From Alphaproteobacteria bacterium (GTDB lineage: Bacteria; Pseudomonadota; Alphaproteobacteria; Micavibrionales; CSBR16-224): a stretch of 20,041 bases of DNA. Positions 1 through 6,116 of this stretch are shown here, piece by piece (the stretch's first letter is position 1; each line of letters opens with the position of its first letter). The stretch spans positions 1-20,041 of the forward strand of contig SBHI01000043.1 in the NCBI GenBank assembly GCA_006226225.1. Reading direction: 5' to 3'. A program made the position numbers and the translations under genes. Under the pieces are notes generated by a model, which was given only the letters and a program-made list of their open reading frames with translations, did no database searches and was not told the DNA's origin.

Positions 1-81
1 TTTCTAAAATTCGGCTTTCCGCTGATGCTGGTGACGATGCTGGTTGCCTCCGTCTATGCGTGGTTTGTCTATTTACACTAA
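1..81 (+). CDS. C-terminal end of a membrane protein, probably a permease (partial)
   Basis: Frame 1 is open from the left edge to a TAA at 79-81 and gives 26 residues. They start with FLKFGFPLMLVTML and continue as one hydrophobic helix that ends in a short polar tail. This is the usual look of the last transmembrane helix of a polytopic transporter. The FLKFGFP opening resembles the C-terminus of ArsB/NhaD/SLC13-type ion transporters as I remember them, but 26 residues cannot settle the family. The next gene on the same strand starts 25 bp later, so the two could be co-transcribed. That the frame is the end of a real gene is an inference from its composition and from the neighbouring gene. 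Confidence 0.55.
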   Translation, partial: FLKFGFPLMLVTMLVASVYAWFVYLH

Positions 82-106
82 GCTTCCGTGCTTTTAGGAT
101 GGGTGC

Positions 107-721
107 ATGAGACGTCTGAAAAAAATACTGATCTTCGTTGTGATCCCCGCCTTTATCATTTTTGCGGGCGTGACGGCATGGGGATATTTCGTGCTGATGC
201 CGAAATACAACGAAGTTATGTGCAACAATACCAGTCCGGATTTTCCTTTGAAAGAGCTGATCGGCTTTGATTTCGATGATAGTGACGAAATCTATGTCGA
301 TTCCTCCAAACTGACCGAGTCGGAAAACCATCTGGTTGTTTTGAGCCCTGACGGGCGTGAAACTTATTACCGTGTCGAAGTGGCGGATAATGATGCCCAA
401 CGTCGCCGCGGGCTGATGCACCGCCGCCGTCTGGACAGTGATTCCGGTATGTTGTTTTTATTCTGGGATGTAAAGGAACGATCCTTCTGGATGAAGGATA
501 CGCATCTGCCGCTGGATATTCTGTTTTTGAACCGTGACGGAACAGTGGCAAAGCTGCATGAAAATGCGGTGCCGCGTTCAACCGCTTCCATCCATTCGGG
601 CTCCCGTGTCTGGGCGGTGCTGGAGCTGAACGGTGGCACGGCGCGTGAACTTGGCCTCGTGCCGGGCGGTGGACGCGTTATTCACGAGGCGTTTGACTCT
701 CCGGAAGAAGACGATCTGTAA
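107..721 (+). CDS. Membrane-anchored DUF192 family protein
   Basis: The protein has 204 residues. A short basic N-terminus (MRRLKK) is followed by one hydrophobic segment at about residues 7-30, which is either an uncleaved anchor or a signal peptide. A linker comes next, then a DUF192 domain at about 88-193. Recognisable DUF192 features are RRGLMHRRRL at 100-109, GMLFLFW at 114-120, the FWMKDTHLPLDILF block at 127-140, and LELNGGTARELGL near the end. DUF192 proteins are small exported or periplasmic proteins without an established biochemical role. The ATG at 107 has a purine-rich AGGAT just upstream and gives a proper signal-anchor start. The stop lies only 3 bp from the stop of the convergent gene at 725, and no terminator hairpin fits between them. 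The family call is firm; the function is unknown. Confidence 0.85.
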   Translation: MRRLKKILIFVVIPAFIIFAGVTAWGYFVLMPKYNEVMCNNTSPDFPLKELIGFDFDDSDEIYVDSSKLTESENHLVVLSPDGRETYYRVEVADNDAQRRRGLMHRRRLDSDSGMLFLFWDVKERSFWMKDTHLPLDILFLNRDGTVAKLHENAVPRSTASIHSGSRVWAVLELNGGTARELGLVPGGGRVIHEAFDSPEEDDL

Positions 722-724
722 GGC

Positions 725-1414
725 TTAATGTTTCGGTTTCAGGCGTCTTTGCGCCATTTTATCCAACCCGCGGGCAAGGTTATAACGCGCATCACTTGCT
801 GCGCCACTGCTTCCGAATATAATGCCTCCGACAAGTGACAGCATGAAAATTGCGACAGAGGTTCCGAAACGCAGGTCTCTCATACCATCAAAATCGCTCA
901 TCATTTCACGGATTTCAGTGGCCTGTGCCTGCACATTATCGCCGGATACCGTCATGCGTGCTTCTTCCAGTGTCGGTGCGCCGATCGGCAGGGACACATA
1001 GTCGGTTTCGTCAATGGTCAGGTTTCCGCGCAGGGCAGTATAATCCCCTTCCGTCAGTTTACTGTCAGTCAGGACGCGGCTGGCAAAATCCTGTCCCAGC
1101 ACGCTGAGCTGTGTTTCGCGTTCAACGGCATTATTTTGAAAAGCCAGGGCGGATTCCGGTGTGTTTTGGTTGACGGCAGCCTCGCGCAGCATTTTTGCTT
1201 CATCAAACAGCCTTGTGAGTGATTGGCCTTCCTGTGTATAGGCGGAGAGTGCCGCCTGACTGTCCGTATTTGTTGTTTCATTATAGTCGGGGCCAATGGA
1301 GGAAATGCCGAAAATCAGGGCAATCGGGGCGGCAACCATGGTGCCGTAATAGGCGATGCCGCCGCCTGTACTACGCAGGAATTTCCCGGATTTTGATTCG
1401 TGGTCGTTATACAT
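725..1414 (-). CDS. Uncharacterised two-membrane-segment protein, paralogue 1 of a tandem triplet
   Basis: I do not recognise this 229-residue protein. It has a basic N-terminus with the motif RSTGGGIAYY (14-23), a membrane segment at about 20-40, a mostly hydrophilic, probably helical region at about 45-180, a second Gly-rich membrane segment at about 183-205, and a basic tail ending RRLKPKH. Landmarks shared with the next two genes are TNTDSQAAL after the first segment, LTEGDYTAL at 120-128, and IDETDYVSLP at 134-143. Both ends are positively charged, so by the positive-inside rule both should be cytoplasmic and the central region periplasmic. It is the last gene of a three-gene operon and starts 12 bp after the preceding stop, behind a weak AAGAAAGAG. 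The N-terminal 18 residues YND...GGG are identical to those of paralogue 2, so these two look like the most recent duplication. Confidence 0.82.
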   Translation of the reverse strand: MYNDHESKSGKFLRSTGGGIAYYGTMVAAPIALIFGISSIGPDYNETTNTDSQAALSAYTQEGQSLTRLFDEAKMLREAAVNQNTPESALAFQNNAVERETQLSVLGQDFASRVLTDSKLTEGDYTALRGNLTIDETDYVSLPIGAPTLEEARMTVSGDNVQAQATEIREMMSDFDGMRDLRFGTSVAIFMLSLVGGIIFGSSGAASDARYNLARGLDKMAQRRLKPKH

Positions 1415-1426
1415 TGCGTCTCTTTC

Positions 1427-2125
1427 TTAATGTTTTGGTTTTCGGCGTTTCTGCGCCATATCATCCAATTTGTAGGACAGGCCGCTACGCAGATCTTCCG
1501 CCATACCGGATGCGCCGAAGACTGCGGCACCAAAAATCGTTGCGAAAAATGTCAGCATAAGAAGCAGGATGCGGCCTTCGGCCGTGTCACCAGCCTCATC
1601 CATATAGGCGCGAATGGCGGCGGTGTTTTGTGCGGCATCCGTCCCTGTGGCGCTGGCGCGTGCCTCGTCCAATGCATTGGATAGCCAGGGCATATCAACA
1701 TAGTCTGTTTCATCAATCGTGATGCTTTCTTGCAAGGCGCTGTAATCGCTCTCTGTCAGGCGGTTATCTGCCAGAACGCGGTTCGAGAATGCTTCGCCAA
1801 GCGTTTGCAGCTGTGCCTCGCGTGTTTTCGCTTCATCATTCATTTCCAGAACGGCTTCAGCGCTGGTTTGGTTTAGTGCGGCATCACGCAAGGTTTGGGC
1901 ATCTTCCAGCAAAGAAGTCAGGCTGTTGCCTTCGTTGATATATTCAGCAAGTGCAGTCTGACTATCGGTATTCGTGGTTTCATTCAGATCAGGAGCGACA
2001 TTATGAGCGAGCCCGAAAATCGTTGCGAGCGGAATAGCGGCGAGTGTTGCGTAATAGCTTAAGCCGCCGCCTGTGCTGCGCAGGAATTTACCGGATTTTG
2101 ACTCGTGATCATTATAACCGTACAT
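1427..2125 (-). CDS. Uncharacterised two-membrane-segment protein, paralogue 2 of a tandem triplet
   Basis: This 232-residue protein has the same plan as its neighbours: a basic start, RSTGGGLSYY at 16-25, a membrane segment at about 22-42, and then TNTDSQTAL. A polar central region of about 130 residues contains LTESDYSAL (123-131), IDETDYVDMP (137-146) and LDEAR (152-156). A second membrane segment follows at about 184-207, and the tail ends KRRKPKH. It has no cysteine and no recognisable catalytic motif. The ATG at 2125 has a good AAAGGAT upstream, and the gene begins 11 bp after the stop of paralogue 3, so translation is probably coupled. By eye about half of the residues match paralogue 1. 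The family is unknown to me. A structural or membrane-associated role is more likely than an enzymatic one, but that is inference only. Confidence 0.82.
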   Translation of the reverse strand: MYGYNDHESKSGKFLRSTGGGLSYYATLAAIPLATIFGLAHNVAPDLNETTNTDSQTALAEYINEGNSLTSLLEDAQTLRDAALNQTSAEAVLEMNDEAKTREAQLQTLGEAFSNRVLADNRLTESDYSALQESITIDETDYVDMPWLSNALDEARASATGTDAAQNTAAIRAYMDEAGDTAEGRILLLMLTFFATIFGAAVFGASGMAEDLRSGLSYKLDDMAQKRRKPKH

Positions 2126-2136
2126 GTTTTTATCCT

Positions 2137-2823
2137 TTAATGCTGCGGTTTACTGCGGCGTTTCTGGCCCGCCCTGATCAAGCCGTTTGCGGCACTTTTG
2201 CGCAAATCTTCACTGGCACCGCTGCCGACAAAGCCGCCGATACCGCCGACAACACTGACAAGACCGATCAGAATTGAAAGCATGACAGCACCAAAACGTC
2301 CATTATCGTAATCTATCAGGGCTTGCACGATTTGCGGGGCTTTATCCGCAGCATTTTCACCTTGTGCGGCGGTGCGTGCTTCATCCAGATAGCGTTCGCC
2401 GGAGGGGAGGGCAACATATTCTGTGCCCTCGATTTCAAGATTCTCATTCAAAAAGCGGTAATCCTGTTCGGTCAATCTGGCATCATTCAAAATTTTTACC
2501 TCAAGCGCATCGCCCTGTGTAATCAAATCGCGTTTGATATCGACGATACGGTTCTGGAAGGCAATGACATCATCGGGTGTGTCTTGCTGCGCAGAAGCCT
2601 CCTTTAAGGCGGCAATGGAATTATAAAGCCCCATCATACCTTGGCTTTCTGCCGTATATTCGGCAACAGCGGCCTGACTGTCGGCATTTGTGCCATCATT
2701 GTAATCGGGCAGGTCATTATTCAAGGCGAAAAGCGCGGAAAGCGGAATCGCGGCCAGCGCCGTATAATAGGCAATACCGCCGCCTGTACTTTTCAGGGCT
2801 TTTCCGGCTTTTTCAAGCACCAT
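2137..2823 (-). CDS. Uncharacterised two-membrane-segment protein, paralogue 3 of a tandem triplet (first gene of the operon)
   Basis: This is the most divergent of the three paralogues, with 228 residues. It lacks the YNDHESKSGKF start and begins MVLEKAGKALKSTGGG, but keeps GGGIAYY (14-20) and a membrane segment at about 16-36. It then has TNADSQAAV, LTEQDYRFL (117-125), a degenerate version of the I-DETDYV-LP motif (IEGTEYVALP, 131-140), LDEAR (146-150), a Gly-rich second membrane segment at about 176-200, and a basic tail KRRSKPQH. The ATG at 2823 is preceded by AAAAGGAG with good spacing, the strongest ribosome-binding site of the operon. The promoter with a consensus TTGACA lies about 45-75 bp upstream of the start. 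No function can be assigned from the sequence. Confidence 0.82.
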   Translation of the reverse strand: MVLEKAGKALKSTGGGIAYYTALAAIPLSALFALNNDLPDYNDGTNADSQAAVAEYTAESQGMMGLYNSIAALKEASAQQDTPDDVIAFQNRIVDIKRDLITQGDALEVKILNDARLTEQDYRFLNENLEIEGTEYVALPSGERYLDEARTAAQGENAADKAPQIVQALIDYDNGRFGAVMLSILIGLVSVVGGIGGFVGSGASEDLRKSAANGLIRAGQKRRSKPQH

Positions 2824-2868
2824 TCTGCGAGACTCCTTTTGGGAAATATGTTACCGCTCAAGGCATTA

Positions 2869-2897
2869 TTTTTAACATAATCCTGTATTTTTGTCAA
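2869..2897 (-). promoter_or_regulatory. Predicted sigma-70 type promoter of the paralogue-triplet operon
   Basis: On the minus strand a perfect TTGACA -35 box (2892-2897) is separated by 17 nt from TAAAAA (2869-2874), which matches four of six positions of the -10 consensus. Transcription would begin near 2862 and leave a leader of about 40 nt with the AAAAGGAG site. It is the best promoter match I see in the window. The downstream border of the neighbouring operon's terminator lies just before it. Confidence 0.6.
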
Positions 2898-2915
2898 GAA
2901 AAGCGCATGAAAATC

Positions 2916-2940
2916 CGCCTGTTTTCAAAGAAAACAGGCG
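2916..2940 (-). terminator. Intrinsic terminator downstream of the two-gene unknown operon
   Basis: A perfect 11-bp stem (2916-2926 with 2930-2940, CGCCTGTTTTC and its complement) closes a 3-nt loop. On the minus strand it is followed by GATTTTC and, a little later, CTTTTC. It lies 31 bp past the stop of the 100-residue gene ending at 2972. The U tract is modest, so termination may be incomplete. On the plus strand AACTTTTTCTTT follows, but no plus-strand gene leads into it. Confidence 0.6.
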
Positions 2941-2971
2941 AACTTTTTCTTTGGAGGAAACTGTTTAAGCG

Positions 2972-3274
2972 TCAGCCGCTATTGGGCGAAAGATAGCAGG
3001 GCGTGCAGCGGAACGGTGCCTGATTTTCAAATTCGACCAGCAGGATGGCATTGCGCTCTTTAATGGCGCTGATCACATCTCTGGCAACATTGGGAAAAAT
3101 GGCGTGGTGGTCTTCGGTTCCGACAATCACGGTGTCATTATCCTGTACGGCGAACAGAAACGGGCCTTTTTCGCGGTTTTCGTCCAGTGCCGGATGGCGC
3201 AGCAGGAAGAACGCGACGGCGTTACGGTCGTTGGTGAAAATTTCGTAATCTTCAACAAGAGCTTCATTTGCCAT
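2972..3274 (-). CDS. Uncharacterised 100-residue protein with a C-terminal CxxC
   Basis: I do not recognise this protein. It has no signal peptide or membrane segment and looks like a compact alpha/beta cytoplasmic domain: hydrophobic strands FLFAVQ and TVIVGT, then a helix around VARDVISAIKERN, then the strand AILLVEF. The end contains the only two cysteines, C90 and C93, as CTPC, a spacing suited to metal binding or redox chemistry. The ATG at 3274 is 5 bp past the stop of the upstream gene, and its AAGGAT site lies inside that gene's end, so the pair should be translationally coupled. The tight spacing and good ribosome-binding site make it a convincing gene. Its role is unknown. Confidence 0.75.
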   Translation of the reverse strand: MANEALVEDYEIFTNDRNAVAFFLLRHPALDENREKGPFLFAVQDNDTVIVGTEDHHAIFPNVARDVISAIKERNAILLVEFENQAPFRCTPCYLSPNSG

Positions 3275-3279
3275 GTTTT

Positions 3280-3630
3280 TTATCCTTGCGCCTCGTCATT
3301 ATCGTCAACAACTTCTTCCGCCGCTGCCCCCTCTGCGGGAGCGGCTTCCGCAACCGGTTCCGCCGCGGCGGGCGGGGCTTCGGCTTTTTGTGCGGGCTGC
3401 TGTGCGGCTGCGCGGCGTCCGCCGCCACCGCCTGCGCCCGGTGCCGAGGCACCTGCGCCAACCGTTCTCAAAACATTCGGCTGCGGCGGTGCGACTTCGG
3501 TTTCCGGCGCCTGTTCCAAAGACCATTCATGGGCTTTGGTAATCCCCGGCGTATTCATATAAAACGCCACAAGATTTTGCGCATCATCACCCTTTAACTG
3601 GTTAATGGCGGGGGCGGATAAATCTAACAT
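3280..3630 (-). CDS. Uncharacterised 116-residue protein with an Ala/Pro/Gly-rich, acidic C-terminal region
   Basis: The first 42 residues (MLDLSAPAINQLKG... to about LEQAPE) look like a small folded or helical segment containing VAFYMNTPG. From about residue 43 on the protein is low complexity: Pro/Ala/Glu, then a glycine run followed by RR at 66-73, then alternating Ala-Pro-Glu, ending in an acidic tail EEVVDDNDEAQG. Such a tail is usually disordered. The ATG at 3630 has AAGGAAA upstream. It is the first gene of an operon with the 100-residue gene at 2972. The biased composition makes homology searching hard, but the start, the site and the coupled neighbour support a real gene. Its function is unknown. 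Confidence 0.68.
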   Translation of the reverse strand: MLDLSAPAINQLKGDDAQNLVAFYMNTPGITKAHEWSLEQAPETEVAPPQPNVLRTVGAGASAPGAGGGGGRRAAAQQPAQKAEAPPAAAEPVAEAAPAEGAAAEEVVDDNDEAQG

Positions 3631-3704
3631 TTTGCTTTTCCTTTATTTTTCCCGTCATACGGCTTCGTTTTTACACTTTTATTCTAGCCCGAAAAAATTA
3701 ATTT

Positions 3705-3732
3705 TTGGTTTTTATTTCGTGCTCCTTAGTAT
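3705..3732 (+). promoter_or_regulatory. Possible xseA promoter
   Basis: TTGGTT (3705-3710), a 16-nt spacer, and TAGTAT (3727-3732) make a weak sigma-70 style match in the divergent gap between the unknown operon and xseA. Initiation near 3739 would give a leader of about 75 nt. The gap also holds an AT-rich imperfect palindrome at 3689-3708, just overlapping the -35 box. The call is based on motif likeness only. Confidence 0.28.
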
Positions 3733-3813
3733 TATTCTATCGCGGTAAGGGAAATCAGGGCAAGTGGGCGTTTCAACTTATTGCCACTTTGTCTTTTAAG
3801 GAATTATTTTTTC

Positions 3814-5217
3814 ATGGAAAAATCGCTTTTCGATCACGCGGCAGAGCAGGAAAAAAACGCGCAGGAAAAGACAACCGGCGCGAATGCACCGCAGGAGATT
3901 ACGGTTAGCCAGCTGAGCAATCTGCTGAAACGGCGTATCGAAGACGAATTCGGCTATGTGCGCGTGCGCGGAGAGCTGTCACGCGTGACAGTGGCAAAAT
4001 CAGGTCATCTTTACACGTCGCTGAAGGATGAAAATGCCGTGCTTGATTCCATTTGCTGGAAAGGCACATTGGCGCGTTTATCCGTGAGACCGGAGGAAGG
4101 ACTGGATGTTGTCTGTACAGGGCGGCTGACAACTTATCCCGCACGTTCTAATTACCAGCTGATTATCGAGAGTATGGAACTGGCGGGTGAGGGCGCGCTG
4201 TTGAAAATGCTGGAGGAGCGGCGCAAAAAACTTGCGGCGGAAGGCTTGTTTGATGCCTCCCGTAAAAAAGCGCTGCCCTTTCTGCCGCAGGTTATCGGCG
4301 TGATTACATCGCCGACAGGGGCGGTGATCCGCGATATTTTGCATCGTTTGGCGGAGCGTTTTCCGCGTCCTGTGTTGCTTTGGCCGGTGATGGTGCAGGG
4401 GCAGGGGGCTGCGGAACAAGTTACAAAAGCAATCAACGGCTTTAACGCTTTGCCGGAAAACTCTCCGCACCGTCCTGATGTGTTGATTGTGGCACGCGGC
4501 GGCGGGTCGCTGGAAGATTTGATGCCCTTTAATGATGAAGCCGTCGTTCGCGCGGCGGCTGCCAGTAATATTCCGCTCATTTCCGCTGTCGGACATGAAA
4601 CCGATACGACCTTGATTGATTATGCCGCTGATTTGCGGGCACCGACCCCGACGGCGGCGGCGGAAAAGGCTGTTCCGGTCAAGGCGCAGATTGCCGCGCA
4701 GGTGCTGGATTATGAAGGGCGGCTGGTGCAGGTGATGCAGAGCCGTCTAACCTTGTCGCGCCGCCAGTTGGAAGGCTTGGCGCGCGGGCTTGGCAATCCG
4801 GCGCGTTTGCTGGAAAATGCGGTGCAGCGGCTGGATCAGGCCGGACTGCGGCTTGATATGGGGTTGAAAAACTGGCTGGCACAGCGGCAGGCGCATTTGC
4901 GCGAATTATCGGCACGTTTGACACCGGCGGCTTTGCGGACACAGTTGGTGCATGACGGACGGCAATTACAGAATTTGGCAGAGCGCTTGCAGACGGTCAT
5001 GCGGCAAAAAACCGAAACAGAAAAAAAACGTCTGGAACATCTATCCGCGATGTTGGAAAGCCTGTCTTTTAAAAAGATATTGGCGCGCGGTTTTGTGCTG
5101 GTCACGGATCAGAAAACCGGAAAAACCGTTCATGGCGTGGCAGAACTTTCGAATGAGGATTTTGTCGGCTTGCAATTCCATGACGGAAAGCTTTCTGCTA
5201 TCATCAAAACGGAATAA
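3814..5217 (+). CDS. xseA: Exodeoxyribonuclease VII large subunit
   Basis: This is the large, catalytic subunit of exonuclease VII, which with XseB degrades single-stranded DNA from both ends in repair and recombination. The 467 residues show the expected order. An N-terminal OB-fold runs from about 28 to 125, with ITVSQLSNLLKRRIE and VRVRGELSR. The catalytic region follows, with VIGVITSPTGAVIRDIL, VARGGGSLEDLMPFNDE (about 225-241) and SAVGHETDTTLIDYAADLRAP. A long helical C-terminal part ends in the conserved RGFVLVTD region. I start at the ATG at 3814, which has AAGGAA 10 nt upstream. A TTG at 3781 would add 11 residues but overlaps that site and has none of its own. No xseB lies nearby. 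The stop is 34 bp before the DUF58 gene, so read-through transcription is possible. Confidence 0.95.
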   Translation: MEKSLFDHAAEQEKNAQEKTTGANAPQEITVSQLSNLLKRRIEDEFGYVRVRGELSRVTVAKSGHLYTSLKDENAVLDSICWKGTLARLSVRPEEGLDVVCTGRLTTYPARSNYQLIIESMELAGEGALLKMLEERRKKLAAEGLFDASRKKALPFLPQVIGVITSPTGAVIRDILHRLAERFPRPVLLWPVMVQGQGAAEQVTKAINGFNALPENSPHRPDVLIVARGGGSLEDLMPFNDEAVVRAAAASNIPLISAVGHETDTTLIDYAADLRAPTPTAAAEKAVPVKAQIAAQVLDYEGRLVQVMQSRLTLSRRQLEGLARGLGNPARLLENAVQRLDQAGLRLDMGLKNWLAQRQAHLRELSARLTPAALRTQLVHDGRQLQNLAERLQTVMRQKTETEKKRLEHLSAMLESLSFKKILARGFVLVTDQKTGKTVHGVAELSNEDFVGLQFHDGKLSAIIKTE

Positions 5218-5251
5218 ATAAGATATTCACCGATAAAGAAAAATTCATTAC

Positions 5252-6103
5252 ATGAGCGATCTTGCCGAACTTCTCCAAAAAGACAGTCTGCCCGAGCTGA
5301 TCGTGGCGGCGGAGCGCGTCGCGATGAATGTGATACAAGGCAGTCACGGCCGCCGTCGTGTGGGTATGGGGGAAAGTTTCTGGCAGTTTCGCAGCTATCT
5401 GCCCTCTGATCCCGTGCGCAGCATTGATTGGCGGCAATCGGCAAAACGCGATAATACTTACATTCGCCAGACGGAGTGGGAAGCCGCGCAAACCGTTATT
5501 CTATGGCATGATGCATCAGGATCGATGGATTATAGCTCCGACCCCGCAAAATTTCCGACCAAAAAACGTTACGCGATGTTCCTGCTTCTTTCTTTGGCGG
5601 GCGCGCTGCTGCGCGGCGGAGAGAATGTGCTGGTGCCGGGGCACCGTCCTTTGCAAGGTTACCCTTCGCTGCCGCATGTCGCGGAATTGTTGATGCAGCA
5701 AGGGCGTCCTTTGTCCGATCTGGGAAAACTGCCGCGTGATGCGCATGGCGTTTTCGTGACGGATGGTCTGATTGACCCCGAAGAAATGGCGCAGGATGTG
5801 CAGCAGCTGGCCCTGCAGCGGATTGACGGGCATTTTGTGCATATTCTTGATCCTGCGGAGAAATCGCTGCCGTTTTCCGGCCATGCGGTTTTTACCGGGT
5901 TGGAAGAAGGGGAAGCACCGCAAAAAATACAGGACGTGCGGACAATCCGCGCAGCCTATCAGGAACAACTGGAACAGCACAGCAAGGCGTTGAAAAATAT
6001 CGTCAAGGCGGCAGGATGGTTTTTCCATGAAACGGGCACGGAAGACGACGCTGCGGCGGCTGTTCTGCCGATTTATGAAATGCTGATGTTCAGCAAAAGA
6101 TAA
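5252..6103 (+). CDS. DUF58 protein with a vWA-like MIDAS motif
   Basis: The 283 residues form a typical DUF58 protein. The signature is GRRRVGMGESFWQFRSYLP (33-51), then DPVRSIDWRQSAKR. A strand follows that ends in DASGSM (87-92), which matches the DxSxS metal-ion-dependent adhesion site of von Willebrand A domains. No membrane segment is evident, so it is probably cytoplasmic or peripheral. DUF58 proteins are usually encoded with a MoxR AAA ATPase and act with it in poorly defined complex assembly or envelope functions. Here the upstream neighbour is xseA and no moxR is present. The ATG at 5252 has only a weak AAAGAAA upstream. The next gene starts 13 bp after the stop. The family call is solid and the role is unproven. 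Confidence 0.88.
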   Translation: MSDLAELLQKDSLPELIVAAERVAMNVIQGSHGRRRVGMGESFWQFRSYLPSDPVRSIDWRQSAKRDNTYIRQTEWEAAQTVILWHDASGSMDYSSDPAKFPTKKRYAMFLLLSLAGALLRGGENVLVPGHRPLQGYPSLPHVAELLMQQGRPLSDLGKLPRDAHGVFVTDGLIDPEEMAQDVQQLALQRIDGHFVHILDPAEKSLPFSGHAVFTGLEEGEAPQKIQDVRTIRAAYQEQLEQHSKALKNIVKAAGWFFHETGTEDDAAAAVLPIYEMLMFSKR

Positions 6104-6116
6104 GAGAAGGGCGCTG

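Noticed and set aside
3689..3708. AT-rich palindrome between the unknown operon and xseA as a terminator
   Set aside because: It lies between divergent gene starts, where no transcript should end, and has only two G-C pairs; it is at most an operator-like feature.
3781..3813. TTG start that would extend xseA by 11 residues
   Set aside because: The ATG at 3814 has a well placed AAGGAA, which lies inside the extension; the TTG has no site of its own.
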